A stretch of DNA of 64,000 nt from Sanderia malayensis (lineage: Eukaryota > Cnidaria > Scyphozoa > Semaeostomeae > Pelagiidae). Made by a program: the position numbers and the translations under genes. Under the pieces are notes generated by a model that ran no database searches, was not told where the DNA came from, and saw nothing but the letters and a program-made list of their open reading frames with translations. The stretch's first letter is position 1. Every line of letters begins with the position of its first letter. The DNA is taken from NCBI GenBank assembly GCA_013076295.1, contig RQOL01000718.1:2170001-2234000 (forward strand). The letters run 5' to 3'. This document shows positions 43,701 through 61,544 of this stretch, piece after piece.

Positions 43701-45641
43701 ATGGGAAAACAATAGGAGATATTTGCAAGCAATAGGGCTCAACTTGAAAGCTTGTTTTTTAATTGCGGGGCCTTCTGTACTAAATTAATTTACCGCCATT
43801 AAATTAAACAGCGATCATCTAATTGCAGCCTGCAGTTTGTACGCTGTTTTTCAGATTTTTGTGTTTTGATTTTCGCAGTGCTTCTTCCATTTACGAGAAT
43901 ATCTGCTCACAGTTACGCCGTCCGCTGCTTGCACTGGTGCGGAAGCAAAGATCAATACTTGCTATCAGGTGAATGCATTTACTAACCCCCTGGTAATATC
44001 TCTACTGATTATTAAAACCATTGAAGCTTTCCCTTTTGTCGGGGTGTACTGTGAAGTATGTCTACATTATTGAAAGCAACGTGTCCATTAACATACCTTG
44101 TGGAGATAAAGCGCGTGGCTTATTGATAACTGTATCAGTATTGCAAGGGTGTAGTTAGATTTTAGCAATTTCCAGTAGATTTTAAGAAGCGTTTCATTGC
44201 CAAATTTCTTGCTTCAGGTAGTTTTGAGAAAGCTATGAAAGTATTTGACATATATTCACCGGATCAACCAGTACTTGTTTTCAGAAAAGGTTTGTCATGC
44301 TAAATTTTCATATTTTAGTAGACTCCTGTCTGCATCGTCGCCCTATAGAAGGATAGGGCGACGATACAGACACCATATAACAATTTGAAAAGCTATATCA
44401 CTTGTTGACTGGCATTGATGTGTTCTGATGCCGAAGTCATTGGCCCTTGATGAGGTACAATGTTTTGTATAGCAGCGTTTTGTGATTGTTAACATGCTTT
44501 GAATGTTCATTTTCACAGCTGTATTTGAAAACCTGCATTTTACGCTGCATAAAACCGGCATCATGTTGACTGAAGAAGAGTGTTTTAATTGCATTCCCGC
44601 CGGATTGAGGTTTATTGATTTGTTGGCTTGCACTTCTCAGCACATCCCTTATCAAACCACCGTCCTTCTTACTTCACACAATGCTGGATGCAAGGTAAGT
44701 TGGTTCGAGTTCAAAGTTAGGCTTGTTGAAACCAGGATCCTTTTCGTACGAGTGTCTTGATTTGACAAGCTTCCTATTCTGCAGGGATTTTCCTACAGTG
44801 AATGGCTAGATGTGGTAGCTACTTCGTGTATAGCTGGAGAATTGGTAGTGAAAAGCTGCAGTGGTCTTGTCAGGACACAGAGAATCGTAAGTAATCTACC
44901 TTACCCCCGCACATACGACACTTTTCGTGTTGCTTTCCTTTGATGGAACACTCCATACACGAGGGTGACTTTTAGACTAACTGATAATTCGATGATTCTC
45001 TATTAAAGCCTGTTTATCGTATCGAAAGTCAAGCTTTGGAGGACCAGGGGAGTTCACACTTGACAAATGGTAAAGAAGATGAATCGAACGCAGATGAAGA
45101 ACATTCCAGCCGGAGAAATAAGGACGCTATAAGTATTATTAAAAATAAAGCAACCAGTCTACAGACTGACATGTTCAAGCAGAAATTTACATTTAAAGAC
45201 ACAAATTTCGTAAGTAGACAAATTTACGAGATAGTAGGTGTTAGTCTTCACGTGCATGTTATTTGAATTGAGCGTGGTTTTTTGTAGTTTGAATTCAGAG
45301 ATCAACCGTTGAGTTCTGCCGAAGAGGTCCAGCGTGTTAGAAGCGTCGTAAAAATGCAGTCGTCAAACATGCAGGAACACGAAACACGATCAATTAACAA
45401 GGTAAGCGTTTGCATCCATTATCGTGTATTGCGTGTCTTGTCGTGTCATTGTCGTGTCTCGGTAGCCACACTTGCTACTTGGTGCAACCAATAGTACTTA
45501 TAAGTACTTCGTGTGTAAGTATAGTATTCTTTGCTTTTGCAGCTTCAGTGGAATACGAACTATGGCAGTCATCACATGCTGGCTTCAGGTGGAACTCTGG
45601 GAATCGTTCGTGTTCACTACTTCTCTGATTGGCTGGATTAA
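31716..45641 (+). CDS. GTF3C2: General transcription factor 3C subunit 2 (TFIIIC), with N-terminal zinc fingers and AT-hooks
   Basis: This is a subunit of TFIIIC, which binds the internal promoters of tRNA genes for RNA polymerase III. The C-terminal half matches GTF3C2: FFVGGPVQALEWCP, VHDYGPVYSIKWCPSP, CIEWLPTKGHSKIAVGNGDG, ISAHSYAVRCLHWCGSKDQYLLSGS and NYGSHHMLASGGTLGIVRVHYFSDWLD, WD40-type repeats ending at 45641. The N-terminal half has exons at 32094-32330, 32846-33052, 33425-33508, 33963-34199, 34303-34500, a 1.85-kb exon 34739-36589, about 37578-37695, 37847-38086 and 39200-39403. These encode three zinc-finger modules and a Ser-rich region with eight AT-hook-like motifs (KKRGRPKK type). 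An acidic exon (about 40444-40755) joins the halves. Every junction keeps phase. The product is roughly twice the human length (911 aa). That both halves are one gene is inferred; the start at 31716 is the first ATG in its frame. Confidence 0.85.
32354..32622. repeat. 54-bp intronic minisatellite, five copies
   Basis: Units start with TAGCATTAGAA at 32354, 32408, 32462, 32513 and 32567 (spacings 54, 54, 51, 54). Each holds TTTATTTACAG or a close variant, which resembles a 3' splice site. It lies in the intron after the first zinc-finger exon. Confidence 0.9.
33591..33861. mobile_element. MITE with CCGTAAA ends, about 271 bp
   Basis: TACCGTAAATCCTCGAATACGCCCCC at the left is answered by GGGGGCTTATTCAATGGTTTACGGTA at the right, with TA flanks at 33589-33590 and 33862-33863. 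The arms are imperfect beyond the first 9 bases. It lies in a GTF3C2 intron. A similar end (ATTTACGGTA next to a run of G and CCCCC) occurs at about 19195-19245. Confidence 0.75.
38182..38473. mobile_element. hAT-like MITE with poly-G tracts
   Basis: The ends CAGGGCCTCTTTTAA and TTAAAAGAGGCCTTG are inverted repeats with 14 of 15 matches. They are flanked by the 8-bp direct repeat ATTCAGTC (38174-38181 and 38474-38481). An 8-bp target duplication with CAGGG-type ends is the hallmark of hAT transposons. The interior carries three GCTGGGGGGG-like poly-G runs followed by CAAA. It is inserted in the GTF3C2 intron after the third module's first exon. Confidence 0.88.
38550..38986. repeat. Perfect (ATTCATTT)n microsatellite, about 55 units
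   Basis: This is an uninterrupted 8-bp repeat of about 437 bases with no visible substitution. Because 8 is not a multiple of 3, it is open in all three forward frames and creates long spurious Ile/His/Phe/Ser-rich frames. Degenerate TTCATTC repeats continue to about 39060. It is in a GTF3C2 intron. Confidence 0.97.
39541..39640 (-). ncRNA. Hammerhead ribozyme motif inside a long hairpin
   Basis: On the minus strand the conserved core reads CTGATGA (39614-39608), a small stem-loop TTGCAAAAGCAT, then GAAAC (39595-39591). Next is a 3-bp stem III (ACT/AGT around CAG) ending in the cleavable triplet GTA at 39585-39583. The two outer strands (39541-39567 and 39615-39640) are reverse complements over about 26 bp with one bulged A, giving a long stem I with an internal loop of about 15 bases next to the core. 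This is the type I hammerhead order. Such ribozymes are known from Penelope-like retroelements and retrozymes. It is located in a GTF3C2 intron, opposite the gene's strand. Confidence 0.75.
39760..39817. repeat. Perfect 21-bp inverted repeat, hammerhead-like remnant
   Basis: Arms 39760-39780 and 39797-39817 are exact reverse complements (ACAACGTTTCGAGCTTTACT and one more base) around a 16-base spacer. The minus strand from the spacer reads CTGAAGA, a 12-base stem-loop, then GAAAC, which fits the hammerhead core. No acceptable cleavage triplet follows. It lies 120 bp from the better-formed hammerhead at 39541-39640 and is probably part of the same decayed element. Confidence 0.7.
41641..41817. 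mobile_element. Degenerate MITE related to 18528-18646
   Basis: The left end CAGTATGGGACAAATGTT and the right end (inverted) CAGTGGACACAAGTCATGGG are imperfect inverted repeats. The right end matches the left end of the element at 18528. The left flank is TA; the right TA is lost. It is located in a GTF3C2 intron. Confidence 0.55.
44327..44372. repeat. Intronic hairpin with 20-bp arms
   Basis: TGTCTGCATCGTCGCCCTAT and its reverse complement (one mismatch) are separated by 6 bases. It lies in a GTF3C2 intron, with no known function. Confidence 0.8.
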
Positions 45642-46076
45642 CAATTGCACAGGGTGACCAAATTTCGATTCGTGACGTCAAAAGGTAACCTTTTCCACAT
45701 CGCGTTGCGTTGCAGTAACATTAACTGAATTTTGATTCCAAGAATATATTTATAATAGGTTTTTATAATTAGGTAAGGCATGAATTTCGGATATTTTCTT
45801 AACAAGAATTCACTTGCTAAAGTAATCAATAGCCCGAGTAATTTAGTGATTTAGGACATATGTCAGAGAGACATCAGAACTTTCAGCTTTTTAATCCATG
45901 TTATTTTGCAGTTGCTATATGAAGTATTAGGCACTTTTTAACCCATGTTTCGCAGTTGATATATGAAGTATTCATTATTATATGAAGCATAAATTATGGG
46001 AGAGGTTTTTAATCATTATGTCTGTATTATGTTGGGTTTCATAAGCTGGAAATTCTTAACAATATCACACAAAATT
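45642..46076. other. Short gap between convergent genes GTF3C2 and MCCC2
   Basis: Both stop codons face each other across 435 bp, so the 3' UTRs of the two genes must share or overlap this space. AATATATTTATAATAGG-type AT-rich sequence is present, but I could not assign poly(A) signals with certainty. Confidence 0.6.
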
Positions 46077-49000
46077 CTACATTCTAAACACTCCGAATCG
46101 TGTCTTCTGTACCGGTGCATTCAGCGATGCACTAATACTAAGTCCAAGGACAGTTCTCGTGTCTACTGGGTCTATTACTCCATCATCCCAAAGCCTGGAG
46201 AGAAAACGTAGAGGAAAATAAGTCAAAGAAGACAAGGAAGATAAACCAAGGAAGATAAGTCAAGGAAGATAAGTCAAGGAAGATAAGTCAAGGAAGTTAA
46301 GTCAAGGAAGATAAGTCAAGGAAGTTAAGTCAAGGAAGTTACGTCAAGGAAGATAAGTCAAGGAAGATAAACCAAGGAAGGTAACCCAAGAAGGCTAGGT
46401 CAAGGAACATAACCCAAGGAAGTTAAGTCAAGGACTAGATAAGTCAAGGAAGTTAAGTCAAGGAAGATAAGTCAAGGAAGATAAGTCAAAGAAGATAACC
46501 CAAGGAAGAAAAGTCAAGGAAGCCGAGGAAGATAAAAGAAGAACGGGGTGCAGAATAGGAACATCGATTAATGTATAAGGTAAATCAATGATTCAGTTTA
46601 CCTTGCACTGGAGAAATAAGGATGCCCTTCTTCTTCAAATCGTTTAATTATTGGATCTTTTATTGCCTTCTCTTCTTCGGGACTCAACTAGAATAGAGGA
46701 ACAATCATTTTAGAAACAATTGAGGAATAATTGAGGTATATTCTTGAGGACATGTTAATGTTAGTGACTCACGTCTTTTCCTTCTCTTTGTTTCTGATTT
46801 TTAGTTATGGTTGCTAAGACTGTTGCTGCCTGTTCTCCTCCCATTACTGAGATTCTCGAATTTGGCCACATAAACGTGAATCTCGGACTGAAAAACCAAG
46901 AGATAAGCATATCTACACGATCATTCGAATAATAACTGTTCCTCTCTTTGTACCCTTCCATAGAAATTCAATTTTCAGGAAGAAACCAACACGTGTCTGT
47001 ATATTCCCAGGAGGTAAGGTCTTCTTCAACATCCACTTGCAATTCAAAAGCGCCTTGATATCCCCCCTAGAAATTTCGTTTACTCAAGTAAATTGTAATG
47101 CAAAACAACATGTGTTGCGGGGGTAAACTCTGCTCTTACCTGTACGCCCTGCCGCACATTCCATAGTTTCCAGCTCCAAAACTTCCCCCGATTATCACGG
47201 TGAATTTTGGCACTTTGGCACATGATACCGCTGTGACCATCTTCGCTCCATTTTTGGCAATCCCACCGGCTTCATACTCTCTGCCGACCATAAATCCTGA
47301 AGGATATTTTAAAACAATTAATCGAAATCATGAAAAGAGAACTATATGGCCGTCTTTTTATCGAACATACGGTTCGCAACCGCTATCTGGAACTATCGAA
47401 GGCAATTGAAATTTGTTTGAGATGGCAGTTGGTCGAAATAACAGATGCCCCAACTGTGCCAAAACGAGGGGAAATGGAAAATCGTTCGAGAAATCGGGCA
47501 GTCGACTGTCGAGATGGTGGATGTCAACAGCATGTTCTTCACATTAATTAATCAAGAGTTTGAATGATTAAGTGATTCTACGAGCGATTGAGTGATTCAT
47601 CAACTGATTCTTTGATTGCTGAAGTGTTTGATCAGTGGGTTACCAACGATGATATACCTGTGATGTTTTGTAAGAAGACCAATGGAATATTTCTTTGGCA
47701 GCAAAGCTCAATGAAGTGTGTTCCTTTGAGTGCAGACTCGGAGAAAAGGACTCCATTGTTCCCTATTATTCCAACTGGATAGCCAAAGATGTGGGCGAAT
47801 CCTTGAAGAAAACAAGGCATGATACACGTCAAAAGACATGGAAAGGAGAGTCTGGTGAACCAAAGATAAAGGAAGAACCAAAGAAGAGCAAGAAACTGCA
47901 AACAGACAATCATATTCTGAGTATGTCATAAAATGGTGCATATCTCCAGCATCTGCCTCACCTGTCACAAGAGTATCGCCATAAAATGCTTTGAATTCGT
48001 CGAATTTGCTTCCATCAACAACCCTGGCTATTACCTGGAGCAAAGGTTCGTTGTCAGCAGTGATGACAAGATGTACAAGGATGGGATATAGGGTGGGATA
48101 TATGGGATGGGATGGAGTTATAGTATCCCATCATTATCAGGATGGGATACCAGAACTTAACGATTTTAGTAAGCAATATAAGGTTACCTCTCTGACGTCG
48201 AAAGATTTCTTCAGATTGTCACCGACGATGCCGTAAATCTCCTCAGCAGGGTAAAGAGGGTCAATGGGTTCTTCGAGGTTCAGCTGCAAAATGGAAGAAA
48301 CAGAATGATTGATCAAAGTTTGTGGATGATGGATGGTACAGTTGGAAATTAAGCAGGTAAGACTGCAAGCAAACGTACGCTAATGGTTTTTTTTATGTTG
48401 AGGTTCTTCACGCTCTGTCTTGCCAAGTACAAAGCATGGAAGTCGTCTACTGCGTAATGATCAGTGACGCCAGATTTTCTTCAAAAGAAAGTAGGTGTTC
48501 GTTAGGCAAGGACGTGGACTGGGCTTGACACGTTGATCCCGTCGACGAATGATGGATGGAAAGAAGGAGAAGTGGAACGGGCCATAACGGAAAGAAGGTG
48601 TTGGTGATATGTTGAAAGTCATGGGATGAGAAGTAGCAGAGATAGAGTGAAGGAGGAAGAATAACTGGTACAGAATGATGCATAGTAGAAAGAAGAGGAA
48701 GAAGAACTGGTGCAGGATGATGCATAGTAGAAAGAAGAGGAAGAAGAACTGGTGCTGGATGATGCATAGTAGGAAGAAGAGGAAGAAGATCTGATGGAAG
48801 AAGAAGGGTGATGAGGAAAACCAGAACAGCATGAAGATTAACAAGGCGTAGGTATGGAAGATCTGCATGTGAAACAAACATAGCTAAATGAAGAACAAAT
48901 GAAGAAAAATAAAGAGCTGGACGCTTCTTACTTGCAGTGAAGATCAGCGCCACCAAGCTCTTCAGCAGAAATTACTTCTCCAGTCGCCGCTTGCACCTTT

Positions 49001-51225
49001 GATAAAACACTTAAACATTAAAAATTGAAGACTAAAATTCCCAAAAGAAATACCCAAGGCCGAAAAGAAGAAAAGACATTGGAAGAAGAATATCTTCAAA
49101 CAATGGACATAAGAAACATCTGTTGTTTGATCTGTCATCTGCTGCCAGAAATTTCTTACCAGAGGTGGTCCACCGAGAAATATAGTTCCTTGTTTCTTGA
49201 CGATGATGCTCTCATCAGCCATGGCTGGGATATACGCACCACCAGCTGTGCAGGAGCCAAGAACAACAGCTATCTGGAGTAAGATGGAAAAGAAGAATAA
49301 CTCAGAGAGTGCAAGAAAGTCAGCAAAAAAGATCAGGTAAAATAGTGAAAAGAAGATGGTAATAATTTGGAGTTGTAATCAACTGTTTGCACTTCTAGTC
49401 TTGCATAAAAGATTGCAAATCCATTGATGATATTAAATAGAAATCAGAGTGAATTACGTGGTGAATAGACAGGTGATGCTGGTGCTTACCTGGGCAATAC
49501 CGTTGGCAGACATTGTTGCTTGATTGAAGAAGATACGCCCAAAATGATCTCGATCTGGAAAGACCTCGGCTTGCAGAGGTAGAAACGCACCACCAGAATC
49601 AACTAGTACAGAAAGAAATCAGAAATTTTGATCAGAACAACAAATAGATCTTTTTGAATTGCTCAAAACATTTGATACAATGTGGTTTGATGATATGGTG
49701 AAGATTCTTTGCGATCTCAGGTTCAGTTGATAATCTTTGACTTACCCAAGTATATGCATGGAAGATTGTTTTCTTGTGCAATTTCCTGAGCTCTGATGTG
49801 TTTCTTGACGGTGATCGGGTAGTACGTACCACCTTTAACTGTCGGATCATTCGCTAAGATCATACACTCTCTCCTAGATAAAAACGACATCAAGGCAGAT
49901 TACAAAAGGAATGTAGCAAAGTAAAACAACGGGGTCTACGTAATGCAAGTACCGTCTTCATTCCTGCATAAAGCCCGGTTCTTACTTGTCGCGATATCTG
50001 CACGAGACACAGGGAAGTGCACAGCGCTCACACATGTCATAGTATGCTGTGAGAAGGAGGATAGTTGTCAACTCCCTGCTTCTTACTATGAGTGGGAACC
50101 AAGCATAAACAGGATTGTTGTGATACAAGTGAGAAGGATAGTCGCCAACATGAGTGGGAAGGAAAACTTCAAAGTAGAGAATTAAACAATATTTACCCTG
50201 AGACTTTTCCAATTCCAGTGATGATGCCACCACATGGAACGTCATCTTTTTTGTACAACTCATGTCCAGCAAGCTGTGACAGTTCCAAGAATGGAGATCT
50301 GGAACAATGAATGGAATATCATAGTAATATTTACTCACCATATCGCAATACATCAAGTATGAATAAATTGCGATAGATGCCAGAGAACATCGGAGCACAG
50401 AGCTTACCCTGGATCAAGTAGATGACTGATTCGTTCTCTTGGAAGGAGCTTCCCGAGCTCAGTCACTCTTCTCTTTGCTTTCTCTCCCCCACCTTTTAAA
50501 ATAAATTGCTACGTCATTGCATTAGAACCATAGTCGTTCTCAATGATACCATGTTATCTTACACATGCCCAAGTGTCTGTTGTGATTTCTTAAAATTGAG
50601 ACGAAGTGGAGGTCCTCATCCAAGAGAGGTCTGGCCAAAGTCAAGAAAGGTTACAGTTGATGCACCAATAAGGGTGACATTTTTTATTATAATAAACTCA
50701 AAAGTAATATCTAATTCAATATGCATATAGTTACCGTCTTTGATTTTATAAACCAGGTCTTTCAAATCTCTCACTAATGTAGCCATGTTGTCACTGTTTT
50801 GCTGCAAAAATAGATGTTATTTTGGTCTTCATATCTGCATTGATAAATTGGCGTTATAAAGGTGTTATAACGTTGTGATGCCCTGTGGGTATTACTGATT
50901 AATATGCAGAAATAACAAGCAAAAGAAGACGTGACTCCATTCCAAACACGCAAAATCTGTTTGTAGTAGAGTAGAGTAGTCAGCAGGTCTCGGGTGTATA
51001 ACACAACACAATGGGCTTGGGCATATGAATGAGCCTAAGCTAAGAGTTGCCTTGTGCGTATACCTTGAATTCTTCGGTGTTTCTGTCCACCATCGACTGA
51101 ATAACTCCAGCTTTTGATAAATCATGAAATCTCCGAGTACTTGGAGCATATCTACAGCATTTTAAAAGGCTCCTGGATGCATTTAATTGAGCTGCAAACT
51201 TCAATGAGGCAGCAATACCAGCCAT
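46077..51225 (-). CDS. MCCC2: Methylcrotonoyl-CoA carboxylase beta chain, mitochondrial, multi-exon
   Basis: This is the carboxyltransferase subunit of 3-methylcrotonyl-CoA carboxylase, which acts in leucine breakdown in the mitochondrial matrix. It moves CO2 from biotin on MCCC1 to the substrate. Exon 1 encodes a basic, Ser-rich start ([20 protein letters not shown]) that fits a mitochondrial targeting peptide. Later exons read [183 protein letters not shown] and [20 protein letters not shown], ending RFGVFRM. The oxyanion-hole glycine runs of the crotonase-like fold are intact. It faces Pumilio head to head and GTF3C2 tail to tail. Confidence 0.96.
46203..46545. repeat. 14-bp minisatellite (GATAAGTCAAGGAA)n
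   Basis: About 22 imperfect units of GATAAGTCAAGGAA, with GTTAAGTC and GATAACCC variants. It lies in the last MCCC2 intron, between the exon ending SSAR and the final exon. On the gene strand it is a CT-rich tract (TTCCTTGACTTATC) close to the 3' splice site. Confidence 0.92.
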
Positions 51226-52912
51226 GTTTTAAAACGTGTGCACTGTGCACTAATATACGCATGCGTAACTCTGTCATACCTTCATTTTGATCAACTCTTC
51301 TTGATGACGTCACAGACAACTTTACTTGACTTGACAAATGTGCGTTTCACATGCATAATCATTGTATTTATTAAGTATGCAATAAAAAGAAAGCCGAAAA
51401 CCCAATTTCAAACTAATTCACTCAATAGAAAATGCATCATATGTGTATCTGACAGACTTCTGGCGAAGCAAGCAGACTGTATTGGAATAATTTACATTCA
51501 TAAAACAATAGCGTCTTTATTCATTCACGTGGGTCTTTTGAAATTACCAGTCTCTTAAGTTGAAAGAAACCAACCTGCTGAAAGTCGATCAGGAAATATT
51601 GTAGATTTTCTGTTTATTCAAACGCATTAACATGTGGAAAGATAATAAGAGTTGAGTCTTTTGCTCCCGTGCAGGTACTTTCAAAACAAGTTTTTAGGCA
51701 AATTTAAAAACATTGGCGATTTTTCGATCGAGCGTGTTTGTTCTTTGTAGATTGTGCAGGTAAACTGACAGGTTAGGTTGAGTAACCTTTGAAACATCAC
51801 AATACTAGTAATGGTACCATTTTTTAGTTCAGATATGCTTTTTAAAGACGAATCAAGCTAATGCAAACACCGTTTATTGTTGAAATTGGTGATTTTGGAC
51901 ATATTTTGTTGTGGGGGATGTTGACGAGTATTTTATGACTTGAAGAGACTTTTAATATCTGGTTGTTTTCTTTTTTGTTGGGCTGCAGCGTTTAGCTTGG
52001 CACAACAATCGTGTAAAAGAGAAAGAATTAACCCATTGGGGAGTACAAACAGGCAAACAGGTAGGCATGTGCTTTTAATGTTACTCAGATTTTGCTGTTT
52101 TTATAAGTCTTTCATGGATAAATACGAGTTTTATTTACGAATTTTTCATTGAAAAGAATCAACGTCTTGCTGCATTATATATCAAATAATCTTGATGTCT
52201 AAAATCACCTCAAAAGTATGACTTTGATGTCGTCAGTTGCCTTTGCATGGAGGCCTAAGATAAATGATAAATTGTAGGTACATGTACATTTTAACGCTTT
52301 AAACATTTAGCAACACAACACAGTCATGAACCAATATAGACCACTTTTATCAATTTTGCTCGAAACTCCGACTCTCATTCTATAAATAGCCAGCTTAAAA
52401 CTCACTTTGTTTTTCTATAAATAGGCTGATAATTTACGGAACAAAGCGTATTTTAGCATATATATTTGTCAAAAGAATTGAATCTTTGAGATATAAAGAG
52501 TTTGATCTCAATTTGATATAAACATTATTGATAATCAAACTTTGATGATGTCACCAACATCATACATAAGGGCCGCGAAGCATGATGGGTGCGGCATGGT
52601 TTTATTTTTATCGACTGCTATGGCAGAAATGGAGTTGAAAATAGCGATGAAGATCCGTCATTTGTATCGGGTTTGTAGAAGTTAATCCTTTTACCATGCA
52701 AAACGATTAGGCCACTTATGTGATTATGAAACTTGATTTTTTATTTTGCGTTATGTAATTCTCAATGTTATCAACGTTTATGCAACCGAATTCATGAACA
52801 AAACAACGCGTTTGGCGTAATGGCCTAAGTCTACACCATTATTGACGTGTTGATATTGATTGTTTGAAGGTGTAAATGTCGGTTTTGCTCTTTTTCAAAC
52901 AGATCCATCGAT
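51226..52912. promoter_or_regulatory. Divergent region between MCCC2 and Pumilio
   Basis: The start codons of MCCC2 (minus) and Pumilio (plus) face away from each other. A possible Pumilio 5' non-coding exon ends at about 52060 (CAAACAG before GTAGGC). It would be joined to the acceptor TTTTTCAAACAG just before 52902. If so, the shared promoter is confined to about 51226-51950. No TATA box or other defined element can be assigned. Confidence 0.45.
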
Positions 52913-59160
<6,248 letters not shown>

Positions 59161-61544
59161 CAAATGCTATGTTATTATCATCATTATTAATATTATTACT
59201 CAAGTTTCATATATATGTAACATTTCTATTATTACTACCACAATGATTTACTTACCCCATTTGCATCTATGTTTATACATTATATATTGTTGTTATTTTA
59301 TCGATTAATATTTAATTATTCCTTTACATGTATGCAAGAGATACTACGATTTTAACAGCTACGAGCTGTATCACCTTGGTGACCCCGGGGGTGGGATCCG
59401 TGGCTCAGTTATCGTCAATGTGTTTTTTAATTCCCCTGAAGGGCTGGAGGGGTTGATATATTGCTACTTGATAAGTTTAACTTTTAAAAAGTTTTGATTC
59501 ATCGATTGGTTTTTACAAACCGTCCCCAAAAACGATACTGAGGTGAGGAGTTTGATTTTGATTTTTTTGATTTCAATAATCTGTGCTATTGATATTTCGT
59601 TTTGTTTAATTTGTCAAGATTTGCTTGGCTGAGCTACGACTATCAATCAATTTAGTGTGTTTTTTAATGATAATTATTATAATTCGTGTTAATTATTACT
59701 GCATATTATAATTATTTGTAGTTTGGAATCTTGTATAGGCTTAGTAAACAATAAATCCCCTTCTTTTAAGGTGTGAATTTATCTTAGTTTCGTTTACGTG
59801 AGAAATTGTATGATCTTTTGTAGTTGATTTGAGGCTTTTGAGTTCAAGACTTGAAATACCTCCACCCAGGTATTTCAACGTAGAGTCGTAAGCTTCGTTG
59901 CATTTTAAGAATTTTACGCATTCTTAAGGAAAGGTATAAAATTGCACGGTGTCAGAATGATACTTGTCCCAAGTGTGGCACCGTGTAGTTTCTTTCTTCT
60001 TGGTTTTATGAGATAGTACTTGTGTTTATAGCACTCCTGATATTATTTTTTGTGTGATATTTTGAACATCTTATATGAATAATAATTATAGAGCTCCTTC
60101 ATGTAACCCAGTAGAGCTCTTAAGTAATTATTTTTGTCAATCTTGTACATTCCTGTACATTTGGGTTCGATCCCTTCATGTAAATGCTATGTGAAAAAAT
60201 TAAGCCAACATTTCCAGTATTGTACAGCCTTGGCTAATTGTATCTGTCATTAATTAACACCTTATTTGACATGTATATTATTTTGAAAACCCACTTTAAA
60301 TGTATCATCTATACGGCAGCAAAATTATCTCACAATTGCTCAACTACACAAGACTCTCTGCTCTGAAACTAAAGCATTTGATTTTCGATAGAATCTTGGA
60401 TTGTTCAGCATTCACGAGATATTTTGCTGTGTATTAACTTTTATTGTACAGCAATATTGTCGTATTTTATACGTTGCAACAAGCGAGCTCGTCGCCCACA
60501 TTAACCCATGGGCACATCACGTATTCAGCAACATGTGCTGTTTATGCGAGAAGCCCTGTGACTTGCAATACAGGTTTTGCTTTTGGTGGCACGTCATACA
60601 GTATCTGAGTTTATGATACAATACATACCTTAATGCTTCGTGTAAACTTCGTAATAATCGTTCTTTGATGTAAAGGGGGCGTTTATTGGAAAGGGAGGGG
60701 GTTCATTCGAAGCATTGGGTTTGTCAAATAAGCACTTCAGCAATGAACATCACCACTATTTGTCATTATATTTTTATGTAGTTTTTACAGATTTTTAAGC
60801 CGAACTACTAACGGGTGGCGTTTGTATTTGAAATTATGCTGTATTATTTCTTGAGTTATAATTATGTATTTTACTGTTTATATATGCGAAATGAATTGTA
60901 AGCCAACAACAGATAGTGTAGAGAAAGCAACAAGCAAACGTTATACAGTATTGTAATGCATTGCTTATGTTAATTTGTATAGATGATTTAGTAGTATGAA
61001 AGTATGAATTGTTGTACATCATGTATAAACAAGTAGCCACTGTACCATTAACATGTATCATCTTCTTCTGACATTTGAATTTGTTTAAATTGTATCAACG
61101 CTTGATTCCTTTCGTCTTTATTTCTCTATTTGCAAATGTCAAGTGCTGCACGATTTTGGATTTGGGCAACTTGGAAGTAATCGAATTAAAAGGGGGACAG
61201 TCTCTTACATTGCCTACTCGTGTGGCACAAGTGAAACAACTGGCATCCCTACAGACCCTTGTCTGTAAGGGGGTGGGGTTATGAATATTGGAGGTGAATG
61301 AAGAAGTGGGCAGACCTGCGCGGTACTAAATTCTTGTATATTTAGTACTGAATTATGCTTGTTACAAGTTTGCCCAGAATTATGCTATATATAGTAAAAT
61401 AAACTATAATATTTTTTGTTCATAGAAACGAAAGATGTGAAGACGGCAGGCACTTCTATATTGAGTCGGCAAGTCCCTGCAGGTGAGAGAGATTTGAGCA
61501 AAGCACAAGGACGCAATTTAATGGCTGTGGCATTGGCCGCAGTA
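59161..61544. other. Pumilio 3' UTR and intergenic DNA
   Basis: AT-rich and without a credible gene. AATAAA at 59750 is a candidate poly(A) signal giving a 3' UTR of about 600 bases. The stretch at about 60675-60715 (GGGGGCGTTTATTGG...GGGGGTTCATTCGAA) resembles an end of the CCGTAAA MITE family at 33591-33861. A short frame at about 61075-61284 has no ATG start and no recognisable content. Confidence 0.5.

Noticed and set aside
48447..48956. 169-codon minus-strand frame rich in Leu, Pro and His
   Set aside because: It lies in an MCCC2 intron and comes from an imperfect GAAGAAGAACTGGTGC tandem repeat (about 48650-48800).
51940..52152. Frame starting MKRLLISGCFLFCWAAAFSLAQQ that looks like a signal peptide
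   Set aside because: It ends without a domain; the region fits better as a Pumilio 5' non-coding exon with donor CAG/GTAGGC at about 52060.
61075..61284. Possible small secreted protein (FVFISLFANVKCC...)
   Set aside because: The frame has no ATG at its start, sits in AT-rich intergenic DNA and resembles nothing known.
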